Origin: a virus
Strand: one strand, 5' to 3'
Virus record (IMG/VR): IMGVR_UViG_3300046009_006870
Span: 1 to 23,093 of that record
Length of the DNA stretch: 23,093 nt
In this document: positions 12,410 through 19,227 of the stretch, one piece after another
How the letters are laid out: each line of letters begins with the position of its first letter
Position numbering within the stretch: position 1 is the first letter of the stretch
The notes under the pieces: model-generated
Databases searched by the model: none
What the model saw: the letters and a program-made list of their open reading frames with translations, nothing else
Told to the model about the DNA's origin: nothing
Position numbers and translations under genes: made by a program

Positions 12410-12751
12410 TTAAAATTGTTTTAATTTATCTACATAACTTCTGTCGGAAGCCCATTTAACTCTAATTAAAAAGTCATACCAATGCTCATGTTTTTTCATT
12501 CTGCGAGTCTGTAAATCCTTTAGGTACGTTACACTATGCTCTAGTGTCTTAAACTTCATTAGCTTGCCGTTTAAAGTGAAACCTAATGGATTATTTAATT
12601 GTTTAAATCCTCTGGAAGTAAAATTACCAGTTTCTAATCTTGCTTGGTTGTAAACAATCTCATGGTATTTAACCTTATGTTGTTTAAGCATTGTTTTAAA
12701 TGTAGTGTGAGAACATAAAGTAACCCACACCACAAACAATATCATTCTCAT
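12410..12751 (-). CDS. Glucosaminidase-like lytic protein with signal peptide
   Basis: A 113-aa protein. Residues 1-14 form a short hydrophobic N-terminus (MRMILFVVWVTLCS) that could be a signal peptide. The core YNQARLETGNFTS (34-46, Glu40 in the catalytic position) followed by NNPLGF (53-58) matches the flagellar-J/endo-N-acetylglucosaminidase lysozyme-like fold, and SVTYLKDLQ fits its later helix. It probably cuts peptidoglycan sugars. It is short for the family. The start overlaps the Gp157 stop (ATGA). It is set in a recombination/nucleotide operon and not beside the M15 endolysin, which is odd. Confidence 0.65.
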   Translation of the reverse strand: MRMILFVVWVTLCSHTTFKTMLKQHKVKYHEIVYNQARLETGNFTSRGFKQLNNPLGFTLNGKLMKFKTLEHSVTYLKDLQTRRMKKHEHWYDFLIRVKWASDRSYVDKLKQF

Positions 12752-13242
12752 TTAATTGCTAAATTATGTTTCTCAATTATCGCACAACCTTCAATAGTTA
12801 TTCCAGATTGTAATGCTTTTTTGATTGCTGTTTTATCTGCTGTTTCAGTAACCTTTACCGATTTAAATTCTTTTGGCAAATCGTTTGTATCACAAAACAC
12901 TTCTACAGAACTATTTTTACGTGTTGAAAATGTAAAGAATCCAGAAGTAAACGTACCAAAATTCTCAACTGCTTGCAATAAGTAAGATTTTAAAATGTCT
13001 ACTGCTTTTTCTTTTTGCTTTTTTAAGGCTTGCAAACGCTTTATTTCATTATCAATAGCACTAAGATATGCTTCTTGACTTTTAATCACGTGAACATAGT
13101 TTTCTGACTTAACAATAAGTTCTTCCTTGTTAATTTGTAACCCTTCCTCTAACTCTGGAGTTAATACTCCTTCACATTCTTCAATTTCTTGCATTAAACT
13201 TCTGTATTCAGCAGTTATAGCATATAAACTTTTATTTTCCAT
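12748..13242 (-). CDS. Siphovirus Gp157-family protein
   Basis: A 164-aa protein with the Gp157 layout: an N-terminal helical part (LYAITAEYRSLMQEIEECEG), a long coiled coil around residues 58-93 (DNEIKRLQALKKQKEKAVDI), and a C-terminal beta part with FSTRKNSSVEVFCDTNDLPK and a final GCAIIEKHNLAIK. The family was named from a Streptococcus thermophilus phage and linked there to phage resistance. In recombination modules it commonly accompanies ERF/RecT-type annealing proteins, as here. Confidence 0.8.
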   Translation of the reverse strand: MENKSLYAITAEYRSLMQEIEECEGVLTPELEEGLQINKEELIVKSENYVHVIKSQEAYLSAIDNEIKRLQALKKQKEKAVDILKSYLLQAVENFGTFTSGFFTFSTRKNSSVEVFCDTNDLPKEFKSVKVTETADKTAIKKALQSGITIEGCAIIEKHNLAIK

Positions 13243-13248
13243 AATTTA

Positions 13249-13404
13249 TTATTTAATTGTTATACCTTTTTGTTGTATTAATATTTTGTTTATTATGTTA
13301 CGAGTATCTCGTATTAGTTCGTAAATTCCTTCACTTTTCAAAAACCATTCTTCGTGTCCTTGTTTAACAAGTTCTTTAATAATTTTCTCTGTTGTAATTT
13401 TCAT
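13249..13404 (-). CDS. Small hypothetical protein, 51 aa
   Basis: A frame from ATG 13404: MKITTEKIIKELVKQGHEEW, then FLKSEGIYELIRDTRNIINK, ending ILIQQKGITIK. Helical. The ATGA overlap with the upstream gene and the 6-nt gap to the next start support translation. No family recognised. Confidence 0.55.
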   Translation of the reverse strand: MKITTEKIIKELVKQGHEEWFLKSEGIYELIRDTRNIINKILIQQKGITIK

Positions 13405-13607
13405 AACTTTTCTATTTCTTGTTTAACTTCTTCATAATAATCCATCCATCCATAATATCCACCAGTATATCCTGAAAGTTCAATCAACTCATCAGCTGCA
13501 ATTAATGCACATTGTTTAGAAGATTCATAGCATTTACCCATTTCATCACTTGGTATAGCCATGTAAAATTTATTAAATAACTCTTTTGCTTTTTCTTTTG
13601 GTGTCAT
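13401..13607 (-). CDS. Hypothetical protein common in flavobacterial phages
   Basis: A 68-aa protein from ATG 13607: MTPKEKAKELFNKFYMAIPS, then SSKQCALIAADELIELSG and DYYEEVKQEIEKL at the end. The pattern 'MTPKEKAKEL...CALIA.DE......Y..EVKQEIEKL' is one I recall from many Bacteroidota phages, without known function. A longer frame from 13643 would overlap the preceding gene by 35 nt, and the start right after its TAG is preferred. Confidence 0.7.
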   Translation of the reverse strand: MTPKEKAKELFNKFYMAIPSDEMGKCYESSKQCALIAADELIELSGYTGGYYGWMDYYEEVKQEIEKL

Positions 13608-13608
13608 A

Positions 13609-13926
13609 CTATTTCTTTTTAAATTGTTCAAAATATGTTTCAAAATACCATTTTATTCTTTCAATAGTTTTTATATCTGAAAGCTTCAACTCTACTTCTG
13701 TATCTAAGAACTTCATAATTTTATCTTCCTCAATATACATTTTTTCAGAAGAACCAATATTATCTAGCATAGTAATAAGTTTTTCTTCAGAAACCTCCTC
13801 ATTTTTAAAATAATATTTTCTTTGTGGATAATCTTGGATTGCCAAGAGTTTAGAATACTTTTTATTACGTATAATAATCACGTATTGAGAGCCTTCTGAG
13901 TGTAATTTTAATATACTTGTGTTCAT
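13609..13926 (-). CDS. Hypothetical protein, 105 aa
   Basis: MNTSILKLHSEGSQYVIIIR at the start, a strand-rich first half (KYSKLLAIQDYPQRKYYFKN), then acidic helices and a basic tail (YFETYFEQFKKK). No motif recognised. The stop TAG is directly followed by the next start. It lies below three micro-ORFs in the same operon. Confidence 0.6.
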   Translation of the reverse strand: MNTSILKLHSEGSQYVIIIRNKKYSKLLAIQDYPQRKYYFKNEEVSEEKLITMLDNIGSSEKMYIEEDKIMKFLDTEVELKLSDIKTIERIKWYFETYFEQFKKK

Positions 13927-13942
13927 TTTATTTAATTTTTAA

Positions 13943-13987
13943 TTATTTAATTTCTTCTCCTAATAATTGTGCTATCGTCTTTTCCAT
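13943..13987 (-). CDS. Micro-ORF, 14 aa
   Basis: MEKTIAQLLGEEIK followed by TAA. It is preceded by an A-rich leader (AAAAAAAAAGAAATAAG), the usual translation-start context in this phage. Too short for homology. It is listed because it continues a chain of three A-leader ORFs. Confidence 0.25.
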   Translation of the reverse strand: MEKTIAQLLGEEIK

Positions 13988-14002
13988 CTTATTTCTTTTT
14001 TT

Positions 14003-14053
14003 TTAAATTTTATCTGAAAGTGTATAACCTTGATTAATTAATTCTTCTTTCAT
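14003..14053 (-). CDS. Micro-ORF, 16 aa
   Basis: MKEELINQGYTLSDKI followed by TAA, with the leader AAAAAAAAGAAAG directly before the ATG. It may be a real micro-peptide or a remnant of a longer gene. Translation is not proven by sequence. Confidence 0.25.
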   Translation of the reverse strand: MKEELINQGYTLSDKI

Positions 14054-14069
14054 CTTTCTTTTTTTTAAG

Positions 14070-14159
14070 TTAAGCATTGGGAACATTTGACTGCTCCCAC
14101 TCTAATTGCATCATGTATTCTGGGTCTTGCATAAGCATTTCCATGTACAACTCATCCAT
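14070..14159 (-). CDS. Small Met/Glu-rich ORF, 29 aa
   Basis: MDELYMEMLMQDPEYMMQLE then WEQSNVPNA. It is very rich in Met and acidic residues. The ATG overlaps the end of the ERF gene (ATGGATGA), the coupling seen throughout the window, which favours translation. Function unknown. Confidence 0.4.
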   Translation of the reverse strand: MDELYMEMLMQDPEYMMQLEWEQSNVPNA

Positions 14160-14727
14160 TGGTAATTGCTTTAATTTCTAATGCTTGTTTACCAGTCAAA
14201 GTATAAGTAGTAGCCAACTTAGTGAAAATATCTGCTTCACCACTTTCAAAACGTGCTATTGCTTTTTCAAATAATAAATCTGAACAAGTTGGTAATACTT
14301 TTTTAGGTTCGTCCTTATGACTATTTGTAGCATCTGAATCAGCAACATCATCTAGCAATAATAAACCACCTAAAGCATACTTTCTAGCATAAGAACTTGC
14401 AGTACCAAATGTCTGTGGAATATCCATACCTTTTTTATGAATATCAACTCCTGCAGAAGCTGTAACAGAAATTTCTCCGAATGGACAAATAAAAGTTGCT
14501 GTACTTTCCACTACTGGAATACCACATATCTCACTTACTTTATCTGCAAGTACGATTACTGCTTCCCAACCAAGTAAAATAGGTTTAACTGCTACTTGAA
14601 TGTCCTCTACAGAACGAAACTTGTATTTACCAAAAGCATTAAAGTTGTTTTTTAATACCTTAACTTCATTTTGAACTTTACTCAATAAGTGAGATACTCC
14701 GTTCATTTCTAATTCTAAATCTTTCAT
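14152..14727 (-). CDS. ERF-family single-strand annealing recombinase
   Basis: A 191-aa protein with the ERF pattern: YKFRSVEDI (35-43), a central beta region, then the signature DIPQTFGTASSYARKYALGG (102-121) followed by LLLLDDVADSDATN. The C-terminus (about 145-191) is a separate small helical domain. ERF proteins anneal complementary strands in phage recombination and double-strand-break-primed replication. It lies upstream of the Gp157 gene, a frequent pairing, and 2 nt after the preceding gene. Confidence 0.88.
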   Translation of the reverse strand: MKDLELEMNGVSHLLSKVQNEVKVLKNNFNAFGKYKFRSVEDIQVAVKPILLGWEAVIVLADKVSEICGIPVVESTATFICPFGEISVTASAGVDIHKKGMDIPQTFGTASSYARKYALGGLLLLDDVADSDATNSHKDEPKKVLPTCSDLLFEKAIARFESGEADIFTKLATTYTLTGKQALEIKAITNG

Positions 14728-14728
14728 C

Positions 14729-14953
14729 TTATTTAATTTTTGCTAATAATTCACGACTAATATGCCCTTGTTCAACTGCAATTGAAAACAACTCTAAAGC
14801 ATATTCAATTTGTTTTGCCTTTGTTTTTGCTAATGAAAACTCTTTTCTCATTATACTTACTTGCAATGCTATATCCATTGCGTTTTCTACTTGAACACTA
14901 GATTGTACAGTTACTTTCTTGTATTCGTTTACAATTACTGCTTTTTTTGCCAT
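14729..14953 (-). CDS. Hypothetical protein, 74 aa
   Basis: MAKKAVIVNEYKKVTVQSSV, then MDIALQVSIMRKEFSLAKTK and a helical tail to ISRELLAKIK. Mostly helical with a basic start. One-base start/stop overlap with the gene before it and a 2-nt gap to ERF. Unrecognised. It may assist the recombinase (position only). Confidence 0.6.
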   Translation of the reverse strand: MAKKAVIVNEYKKVTVQSSVQVENAMDIALQVSIMRKEFSLAKTKAKQIEYALELFSIAVEQGHISRELLAKIK

Positions 14954-15222
14954 TATATTTTATTTAAAATTGAAATTATATACTCTTTGTCTTTATTCTT
15001 AGTTTCTGCCATAAACATAATGCTTAATAACAATTCATAAACTGAACTTTTAAATTCAAGCATATTCATGGATTCATGTGTGCTTGGGTATTTAACACGA
15101 TTGTTGTTTTCTACTTCTGATACAAAACATTTGTATAAATGCTTTAATTCATCAAGTTTTTGTCGGGTAGCTTCGCCTTCAATATTTTTAGCGAATTCTT
15201 TTGCTCTTTGTAAAGATTTCAT
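14953..15222 (-). CDS. Hypothetical helical protein, first gene of the recombination operon
   Basis: An 89-aa protein from ATG 15222 (MKSLQRAKEFAKNIEGEATR), with LDELKHLYKCFVSEVENNNR and a second helical region. An in-frame ATG at 15234 would add four residues but sits only 11 nt after the -7 element. The ATG at 15222 gives the 23-nt spacing typical here. No family recognised. Confidence 0.6.
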   Translation of the reverse strand: MKSLQRAKEFAKNIEGEATRQKLDELKHLYKCFVSEVENNNRVKYPSTHESMNMLEFKSSVYELLLSIMFMAETKNKDKEYIISILNKI

Positions 15223-15244
15223 AATTTTTGCCATTTGGTTTCAG

Positions 15245-15277
15245 CAAAGTTACACAATCATTTTAAATAATCGTGCA
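15245..15277 (-). promoter_or_regulatory. Promoter of the recombination operon
   Basis: On the minus strand TTG (15277-15275 region, inside GTTGCAC), about 23 nt, then TAACTTTG (15252-15245). Overlapping the -33 side is the plus-strand sequence GTGCAACTTTGTGTA, containing TTTGTGTAAA (15280-15289), the element shared with other promoters. Confidence 0.6.
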
Positions 15278-15306
15278 ACTTTGTGTAAAAATATTTAATT
15301 TATTTT

Positions 15307-15741
15307 CTAACTTGTTGTTTTATAGAACTTTCCAAGTATATTATTATTCAAATAACTTTCATCTTCTAGTACCTCATTAATGAATTGGTGCTTAACTTCC
15401 TTGTATGTTAGTTCAATTTTAGAGTAACAAATCTCAAGAATTACACGATTTATTTCACCTCCAGATTGTTTATGTGCTTTTAGAACTTCATTAGAACTAT
15501 AGTAATTTTTGTAAGTGAACTTTCTTACACGTTTGTATTGTTTTAATCTTTTATCGGTAGGCATTTCTTTTTTACCCAACTTAGTCTTTACATCGGCATA
15601 GAAATTTTTTTTACCAATGTATTTAACGAATTTACCATCTATTACTGCTGTCATTAAGTAGACAAATCCAACTGCATTTTCTGGTATCATTTCTTCTATA
15701 AACTCCATTTGTTTACCATCTTTATTAATTTTCCAACTCAT
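15307..15741 (-). CDS. SegE-like GIY-YIG putative endonuclease
   Basis: A 144-aa protein. GFVYLM (25-30) and KYIGKKNF (40-47) give the two halves of a GIY-YIG signature. Then follow KRVRKFTYKNYYSSNEVLKA, INRVILEICYSKIELTYKEV, a conserved-looking Glu in the last helix, and a final NNNILGKFYKT. This matches the SegE-like putative endonucleases I know from T4-like and Bacteroidota phages. It is the last gene of the replication operon and may act in homing or DNA processing. Confidence 0.75.
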   Translation of the reverse strand: MSWKINKDGKQMEFIEEMIPENAVGFVYLMTAVIDGKFVKYIGKKNFYADVKTKLGKKEMPTDKRLKQYKRVRKFTYKNYYSSNEVLKAHKQSGGEINRVILEICYSKIELTYKEVKHQFINEVLEDESYLNNNILGKFYKTTS

Positions 15742-15743
15742 AA

Positions 15744-16166
15744 TTATTTATTTTTAATTGTTAATTCTTCTCCCGTTAAAATGAAGTATAGGTTTTGTAA
15801 TTGGTGAACATATTTAAAATCATATCCAGTTACAAATCTTTTTTCGTTAAATTCTGGTATCATTTTATTTTTATTTACCGTCCAATACAATTTTAATTCA
15901 TGGTTTCTACTTTGGTGATATTCATTATTTATTAAATCAAATCCAAACTTCAACAACCAATCTTCTGTTAGTGGTATTCCAAATAATAAATCAAATCTAT
16001 ATTCGGGTTCAATCCATCTATCAGCTATTTCCCCCCATCTTCCATCATCTTCTATTGAAAGATTTATTCCTTTTTCACTAATAGATTCTACTTCAAATAT
16101 GGTTTTAAATGAATCATAATACCCATCTGTAACATAATTACCTATCATTAATTCTGATGTTTTCAT
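15744..16166 (-). CDS. Conserved phage hypothetical protein
   Basis: A 140-aa protein starting MKTSELMIGNYVTDGYYDSF, with IPLTEDWLLKFGFD in the middle and YVHQLQNLYFILTGEELTIK at the end. I recall this 'MKT.ELMIGNYV ... IPLTEE.LLKFGF ... VHQLQNLYFALTGEEL' layout from many flavobacterial and Bacteroides phages. Function unknown. The start overlaps the upstream stop by 4 nt. Confidence 0.75.
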   Translation of the reverse strand: MKTSELMIGNYVTDGYYDSFKTIFEVESISEKGINLSIEDDGRWGEIADRWIEPEYRFDLLFGIPLTEDWLLKFGFDLINNEYHQSRNHELKLYWTVNKNKMIPEFNEKRFVTGYDFKYVHQLQNLYFILTGEELTIKNK

Positions 16167-16456
16167 AATCCTTCTAATAATAATTTATTTTGTTTTTCTA
16201 ATATTCTAATTCTTTCTTCTAACTGCATAATATGACTGCAATAGTTGTTAGAAAGTAATCTTGCCGTTCTATACTCTTTTTCTAGCACGTCATACATCGA
16301 AACTGAAAAAACGAGTTGTCCTATGGAATCTTCCATTGAGTTCGTTAAATCGGTTCTTTGGGGGTTCTTTTCCTTTATTTCATCTGTACTTAGTTTAAGT
16401 TTTGCAATTGTAGTGTTAATATTTACTCTAGCGAGTATTAAATCTAGTTCATTCAT
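16163..16456 (-). CDS. Coiled-coil protein after the helicase
   Basis: A 97-aa all-helical protein: MNELDLILARVNINTTIAKL, and a leucine-rich C-terminal coiled coil IMQLEERIRILEKQNKLLLE. It starts 2 nt from the end of the ATPase gene. It could be an accessory subunit of the replication machinery, inferred from position only. Confidence 0.6.
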   Translation of the reverse strand: MNELDLILARVNINTTIAKLKLSTDEIKEKNPQRTDLTNSMEDSIGQLVFSVSMYDVLEKEYRTARLLSNNYCSHIMQLEERIRILEKQNKLLLEGL

Positions 16457-16458
16457 AA

Positions 16459-17451
16459 TTAAAATGGAAATTGAATCCCTTTGTCAGGGTCGTTAATAAT
16501 TCTTTCTGGTTCATTCTCTCTAACTCCTGCTTCGTAGAAACTTGCTACTGGAGGATATTTTGGTATTGGAAGTTCTACTGGTGCTTGGCAACTTGTTTTA
16601 GGGTGCTTAATGCAATCTATACCTCCACACTTAAATCCGTTTGCAGAATTGTAGTTAAACATTATTGGTTTTTCAAGCATTGTTTGACTTCCACCATCAT
16701 CCGTATCTTTAACTTTTTTAATTTCCACAAGTGTTTCAAACTTCATTGTTTCACTACCAATAAGTCTGTGAATTATAATAAAATCATCTGCTTTATTTGA
16801 AAATGCTTTACCACCTTCAATATCATCTTTAAACGGAGGTGTAATATGTCCAGCCCATGTATGTCCTTGTGGATATACAGCTTGTCTACGTCCACTTGCT
16901 GTACTTGGGTGAGCATTTATGTATATCGTAGCGTTAGTAGTCTTACAAAACATTTTTAAATCATTTAAAACATCGTAATTACTAGAATAAGATAAAGCTG
17001 TTTTTAATCCATTGAAAGGGTCGATTAAGTAAGCATCCGTTTTACTTGTTTTAAACACCTCTAATAATTCCTCTGGAGTATATCGTTTAAGATTATCTAC
17101 AAACTTAAAATGGTGTTCAATTTTCATTATTCCTACTTGTAATTCAGAATTTGTAAGTTCAGTTATCTTTCTTCCGAAATACATTCTAATCAAATCTCTC
17201 ATTGCTTTTTGTGCTGAATTTTCATCCATAAACAAAGTGAATGTAAGATTGTGATTAGTTGCTAGTGCAAGAAAATACCATAACATCCAGTAGGATTTAC
17301 CTACGTTATCATGTCCAAGTATAAAATTTAATTGACCTCTTTTAAATCTTAAATAATCATCTAAGTAAATACCTAATCCAAGCCCTTGTGGTATTTTACC
17401 GTCTCTGTAGTCAAATAGGTATTTAGTGCTATGTCCGTCTTTTAAAATCAT
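16459..17451 (-). CDS. RecA/DnaB-like replicative ATPase (helicase)
   Basis: A 330-aa protein with a RecA-fold ATPase core. Walker A is GHDNVGKS (46-53), Walker B YLIDPFN (141-147, Asp144), and a motif-3-like YINAHPST (177-184) follows. Before the core is an N-terminal ~40 residues. The C-terminal ~60 residues carry four Cys or His (GGIDCIKHPKTSC) and Pro-rich segments. It lacks the large N-terminal domain of cellular DnaB, like phage single-domain helicases such as RepA-type or Cas-type replicative ATPases. It follows directly after the initiator gene with a 4-nt overlap. Confidence 0.82.
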   Translation of the reverse strand: MILKDGHSTKYLFDYRDGKIPQGLGLGIYLDDYLRFKRGQLNFILGHDNVGKSYWMLWYFLALATNHNLTFTLFMDENSAQKAMRDLIRMYFGRKITELTNSELQVGIMKIEHHFKFVDNLKRYTPEELLEVFKTSKTDAYLIDPFNGLKTALSYSSNYDVLNDLKMFCKTTNATIYINAHPSTASGRRQAVYPQGHTWAGHITPPFKDDIEGGKAFSNKADDFIIIHRLIGSETMKFETLVEIKKVKDTDDGGSQTMLEKPIMFNYNSANGFKCGGIDCIKHPKTSCQAPVELPIPKYPPVASFYEAGVRENEPERIINDPDKGIQFPF

Positions 17452-18266
17452 AATTTCCCCATTTGTTTGTAAACACTATAAACATATTGGTCTGTTACAA
17501 CTTCACCATCTGCTGTTGTGCCTAAAACATCAGACTTATTACTAACTTGACCTTTCATTTTTAATTTAAAAACATTCCAATATTCAATACCTTCTTGATT
17601 CTTCTTCCTTAGCTTTAGAATACTTAAAAAATTTGTTTTCCAGAAATCATCGTTTTTAATGTATCTTACAATTTCACAAATTTCTTTAAAAGTTAAACCA
17701 TCAATTCTGTTTAGCTTATCAATACAATCTAACCATTTATTTTTTGCAGATTCAGTTTCTGGTTTAGTACCATCAAAAAATTGAACTAAATAATCAAAGG
17801 CTTTAAACACATCCTGCGAAAATTCATTTTTCGTAGAAGAAGGATTATCTTCTTTTCTTTTCTTTTCTTTTCTTTTCTCTTCTGTATTACTATCGTAATT
17901 CGGTCGTAATACGGTCGTATTACTATCGTTATTCGTTCCTAATACTATCGTATTACGTTTAGCCCACCTCTTTTCTACTGATTCTCTGGCTTTTACAGAT
18001 TTTTCTAAGGCATTTTCAAACTGTTCATCTAAGAAATAAATTTTTATAAAACCACCAACTTCTTTAATCACTTTTTTAGATAAAAGATTTTTATAATTTA
18101 CTTCATCACATTCAATAATTGCATCTTCAATAGAAAGTTTAGTTTCATTTATCCAGTATAAACAACATAATTCCATAAATGAAGATTTAGCTTCTGGAGT
18201 ACATTTTTGAATTTTTCCCATCTTCCATTCAGAAATAGAGAATTTAAACCATTGCATTTTTTCCAT
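17448..18266 (-). CDS. Phage replication initiator / helicase-loader-like protein
   Basis: A 272-aa protein. The N-terminal ~100 residues (WFKFSISEWKMGKIQKC, then KSSFMELCCLYW) resemble DUF1376-like winged-helix domains of phage replication proteins. Residues about 105-145 form a low-complexity linker containing an 11-aa repeat (NTIVLGTNNDS / NTTVLRPNYDS) and a Lys/Glu/Arg block (EEKRKEKKRKED). The C-terminal part (FDYLVQFFDG to YWNVFKLKM) resembles helicase-loading domains. The linker DNA consists of iteron-like repeats, as in lambda O. The ATPase gene follows with 4-nt overlap. Initiation at its own gene is inferred. Confidence 0.78.
   Translation of the reverse strand: MEKMQWFKFSISEWKMGKIQKCTPEAKSSFMELCCLYWINETKLSIEDAIIECDEVNYKNLLSKKVIKEVGGFIKIYFLDEQFENALEKSVKARESVEKRWAKRNTIVLGTNNDSNTTVLRPNYDSNTEEKRKEKKRKEDNPSSTKNEFSQDVFKAFDYLVQFFDGTKPETESAKNKWLDCIDKLNRIDGLTFKEICEIVRYIKNDDFWKTNFLSILKLRKKNQEGIEYWNVFKLKMKGQVSNKSDVLGTTADGEVVTDQYVYSVYKQMGKL
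17850..17880 (-). repeat. Polypyrimidine (TTTTC)5 tract in the initiator gene
   Basis: Five perfect TTTTC units on the plus strand (17853-17877), flanked by further TC. On the coding strand it is an A/G tract. The strand asymmetry and adjacency to the 11-bp repeats resemble the A/T-rich part of a phage origin. A pentamer tract is also prone to slippage. Confidence 0.85.
17889..17954 (+). repeat. Six tandem 11-bp iteron-like repeats, candidate origin
   Basis: Six consecutive 11-bp units: ACTATCGTAAT (17889), TCGGTCGTAAT (17900), ACGGTCGTATT (17911), ACTATCGTTAT (17922), TCGTTCCTAAT (17933) and ACTATCGTATT (17944). The core TACTATCGT recurs at 17888, 17921 and 17943, so spacing is 33 and 22 bp, on the same face of the helix. 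The fifth unit is the most diverged. They lie inside the initiator coding sequence and encode its 11-aa repeat. Confidence 0.8.
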
Positions 18267-18268
18267 AA

Positions 18269-18469
18269 CTAATCTAATAAAGCAATTTGTTTACGAAGTT
18301 CTTTAGATAGCTTAATAGCCGTAAACTTATCTAGTATTACACCACAAGTTTCGTGTTCTTGATTAAAATCATCATGATTAACTATTACAATTTCAATTCT
18401 TTGATTGTTCGCTTCTATTTCAATAAAATCTTTTGAAATTAATGCGCATTTAAATTTTAAACTTACCAT
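18269..18469 (-). CDS. Hypothetical protein, 66 aa, first gene of the replication operon
   Basis: MVSLKFKCALISKDFIEIEA, then NQRIEIVIVNHDDFNQEHET, and KFTAIKLSKELRKQIALLD at the end. A beta-rich first half and a C-terminal helix. No family recognised. It starts about 45 nt after a terminator and no promoter is visible between, so its expression probably depends on read-through of the structured RNA upstream. Confidence 0.6.
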   Translation of the reverse strand: MVSLKFKCALISKDFIEIEANNQRIEIVIVNHDDFNQEHETCGVILDKFTAIKLSKELRKQIALLD

Positions 18470-18513
18470 AATAAAATAAAGGTTTTTAGATTACCAGTAA
18501 CTTTTAGTTAAAT

Positions 18514-18604
18514 AAAAAAGCCAAGCTAACGAAGGCGCGTAGGAAAACCTTGTTGCTTGACTTTGTGTTATAAAAAATGTTTTTCGGAGTTTCCTACGCT
18601 TCGA
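18514..18604 (-). ncRNA. Structured RNA before the replication operon, pseudoknot plus terminator
   Basis: Read 5' to 3' on the minus strand: arm A CGAA-GCGTAGGAAA (18603-18590), terminator 5' arm AAGTCAAGC (18563-18555), arm A' TTTCCTACGC (18546-18537) plus TTCG (18533-18530), terminator 3' arm GCTTGGCTT (18526-18518), then six T. A and A' pair over 10 bp without mismatch, plus 4 bp beyond a 3-nt bulge. The terminator arms pair over 9 bp with one G-U. The promoter places the 5' end at the first base pair of A. The order A-T-A'-T' is the same pseudoknot topology as the HNH leader. Confidence 0.65.
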
Positions 18605-18609
18605 TATGA

Positions 18610-18617
18610 CAAATATA
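18610..18617 (-). promoter_or_regulatory. Promoter -7 element of the structured RNA
   Basis: TATATTTG on the minus strand, 6 nt before arm A of the RNA. The -33 region has no clear TTG, so strength is uncertain. Confidence 0.6.
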
Positions 18618-18637
18618 GTAAATTATTTGATTATAAT

Positions 18638-19009
18638 TTATTTTTTTAATTTTTCTTCATTTAAAATTCTTTGCATTCCAAAACATCCTTCTAATATTGA
18701 GTTAGCTCTCTGTGTCAGTGATATTATCATTCCTTCTATTTCATTCTCGTCATAAGAAACGTAATAGCCTTTAGAAGTTGATATTATGGGTAGTATTGCA
18801 TTTACTCGATAATGATTAATTATTTTTCTTAATCTCCTATCTGAAAACTTTTGTGTTAGTTTCATATTTTTATTTACACCAGTTACAATTTCATTTGCTG
18901 TTACTGGGTTATTTTTACTTCTTTTAGAGAATGCAGAAATTAATCGATTAGCTAACATTCTTTCTTCTTCGTTTAGTTCTTCCGTAAAACTCTCATGTCC
19001 GTTTATCAT
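18638..19009 (-). CDS. Winged-helix DNA-binding protein
   Basis: A 123-aa protein from ATG 19009 (MINGHESFTEELNEEERMLA). The central part FSDRRLRKIINHYRVNAILP followed by ISTSKGYYVSYDENEIEGMI matches a winged-helix pattern I know from Bacteroidota phages, where 'STSKGYY' forms the wing. A C-terminal helix (SLTQRANSILEGCFGMQRIL) follows. A regulator or replication accessory role is likely. A frame from 19057 would add 16 hydrophobic residues overlapping the upstream gene and is rejected. Confidence 0.72.
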   Translation of the reverse strand: MINGHESFTEELNEEERMLANRLISAFSKRSKNNPVTANEIVTGVNKNMKLTQKFSDRRLRKIINHYRVNAILPIISTSKGYYVSYDENEIEGMIISLTQRANSILEGCFGMQRILNEEKLKK

Positions 19010-19010
19010 C

Positions 19011-19226
19011 TTATATAAATTTATAAAGTGCAACAATAACAAGTAAAAGCAATACAATGTATAAGAATGTTTGAATCATTTGTAAACAACCATAATTACT
19101 TTCAAATTCTACTTTTTCTGGTTCAATAGGTTCTTTAACTTTTCTTGCTTCTAAGAACTCCGTGTACTTATCTGTGTCGAATCTATCGAAAAACATTATT
19201 CGGTCTATTAGATTAGGTCTTTTCAT
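19011..19226 (-). CDS. Small C-terminally anchored membrane protein
   Basis: A 71-aa protein from ATG 19226 (MKRPNLIDRIMFFDRFDTDK). A charged cytoplasmic-looking part with EPIEPEKVEFESNYG is followed by one C-terminal hydrophobic helix (MIQTFLYIVLLLLVIVALYK). A longer frame from 19376 overlaps the upstream gene in another frame and is unlikely. Function unknown. Confidence 0.6.
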   Translation of the reverse strand: MKRPNLIDRIMFFDRFDTDKYTEFLEARKVKEPIEPEKVEFESNYGCLQMIQTFLYIVLLLLVIVALYKFI

Positions 19227-19227
19227 A

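Noticed and set aside
16471-16800. 109-codon plus-strand frame inside the helicase gene
   Set aside because: It is antisense to the well-supported ATPase gene, has Cys/Phe/Trp-rich unnatural composition, and no promoter.
17850-17880. Phase-variation by the (TTTTC)5 tract
   Set aside because: A slip would break an essential replication gene, so an origin-related role is more likely than an on/off switch. The tract is listed as a repeat only.
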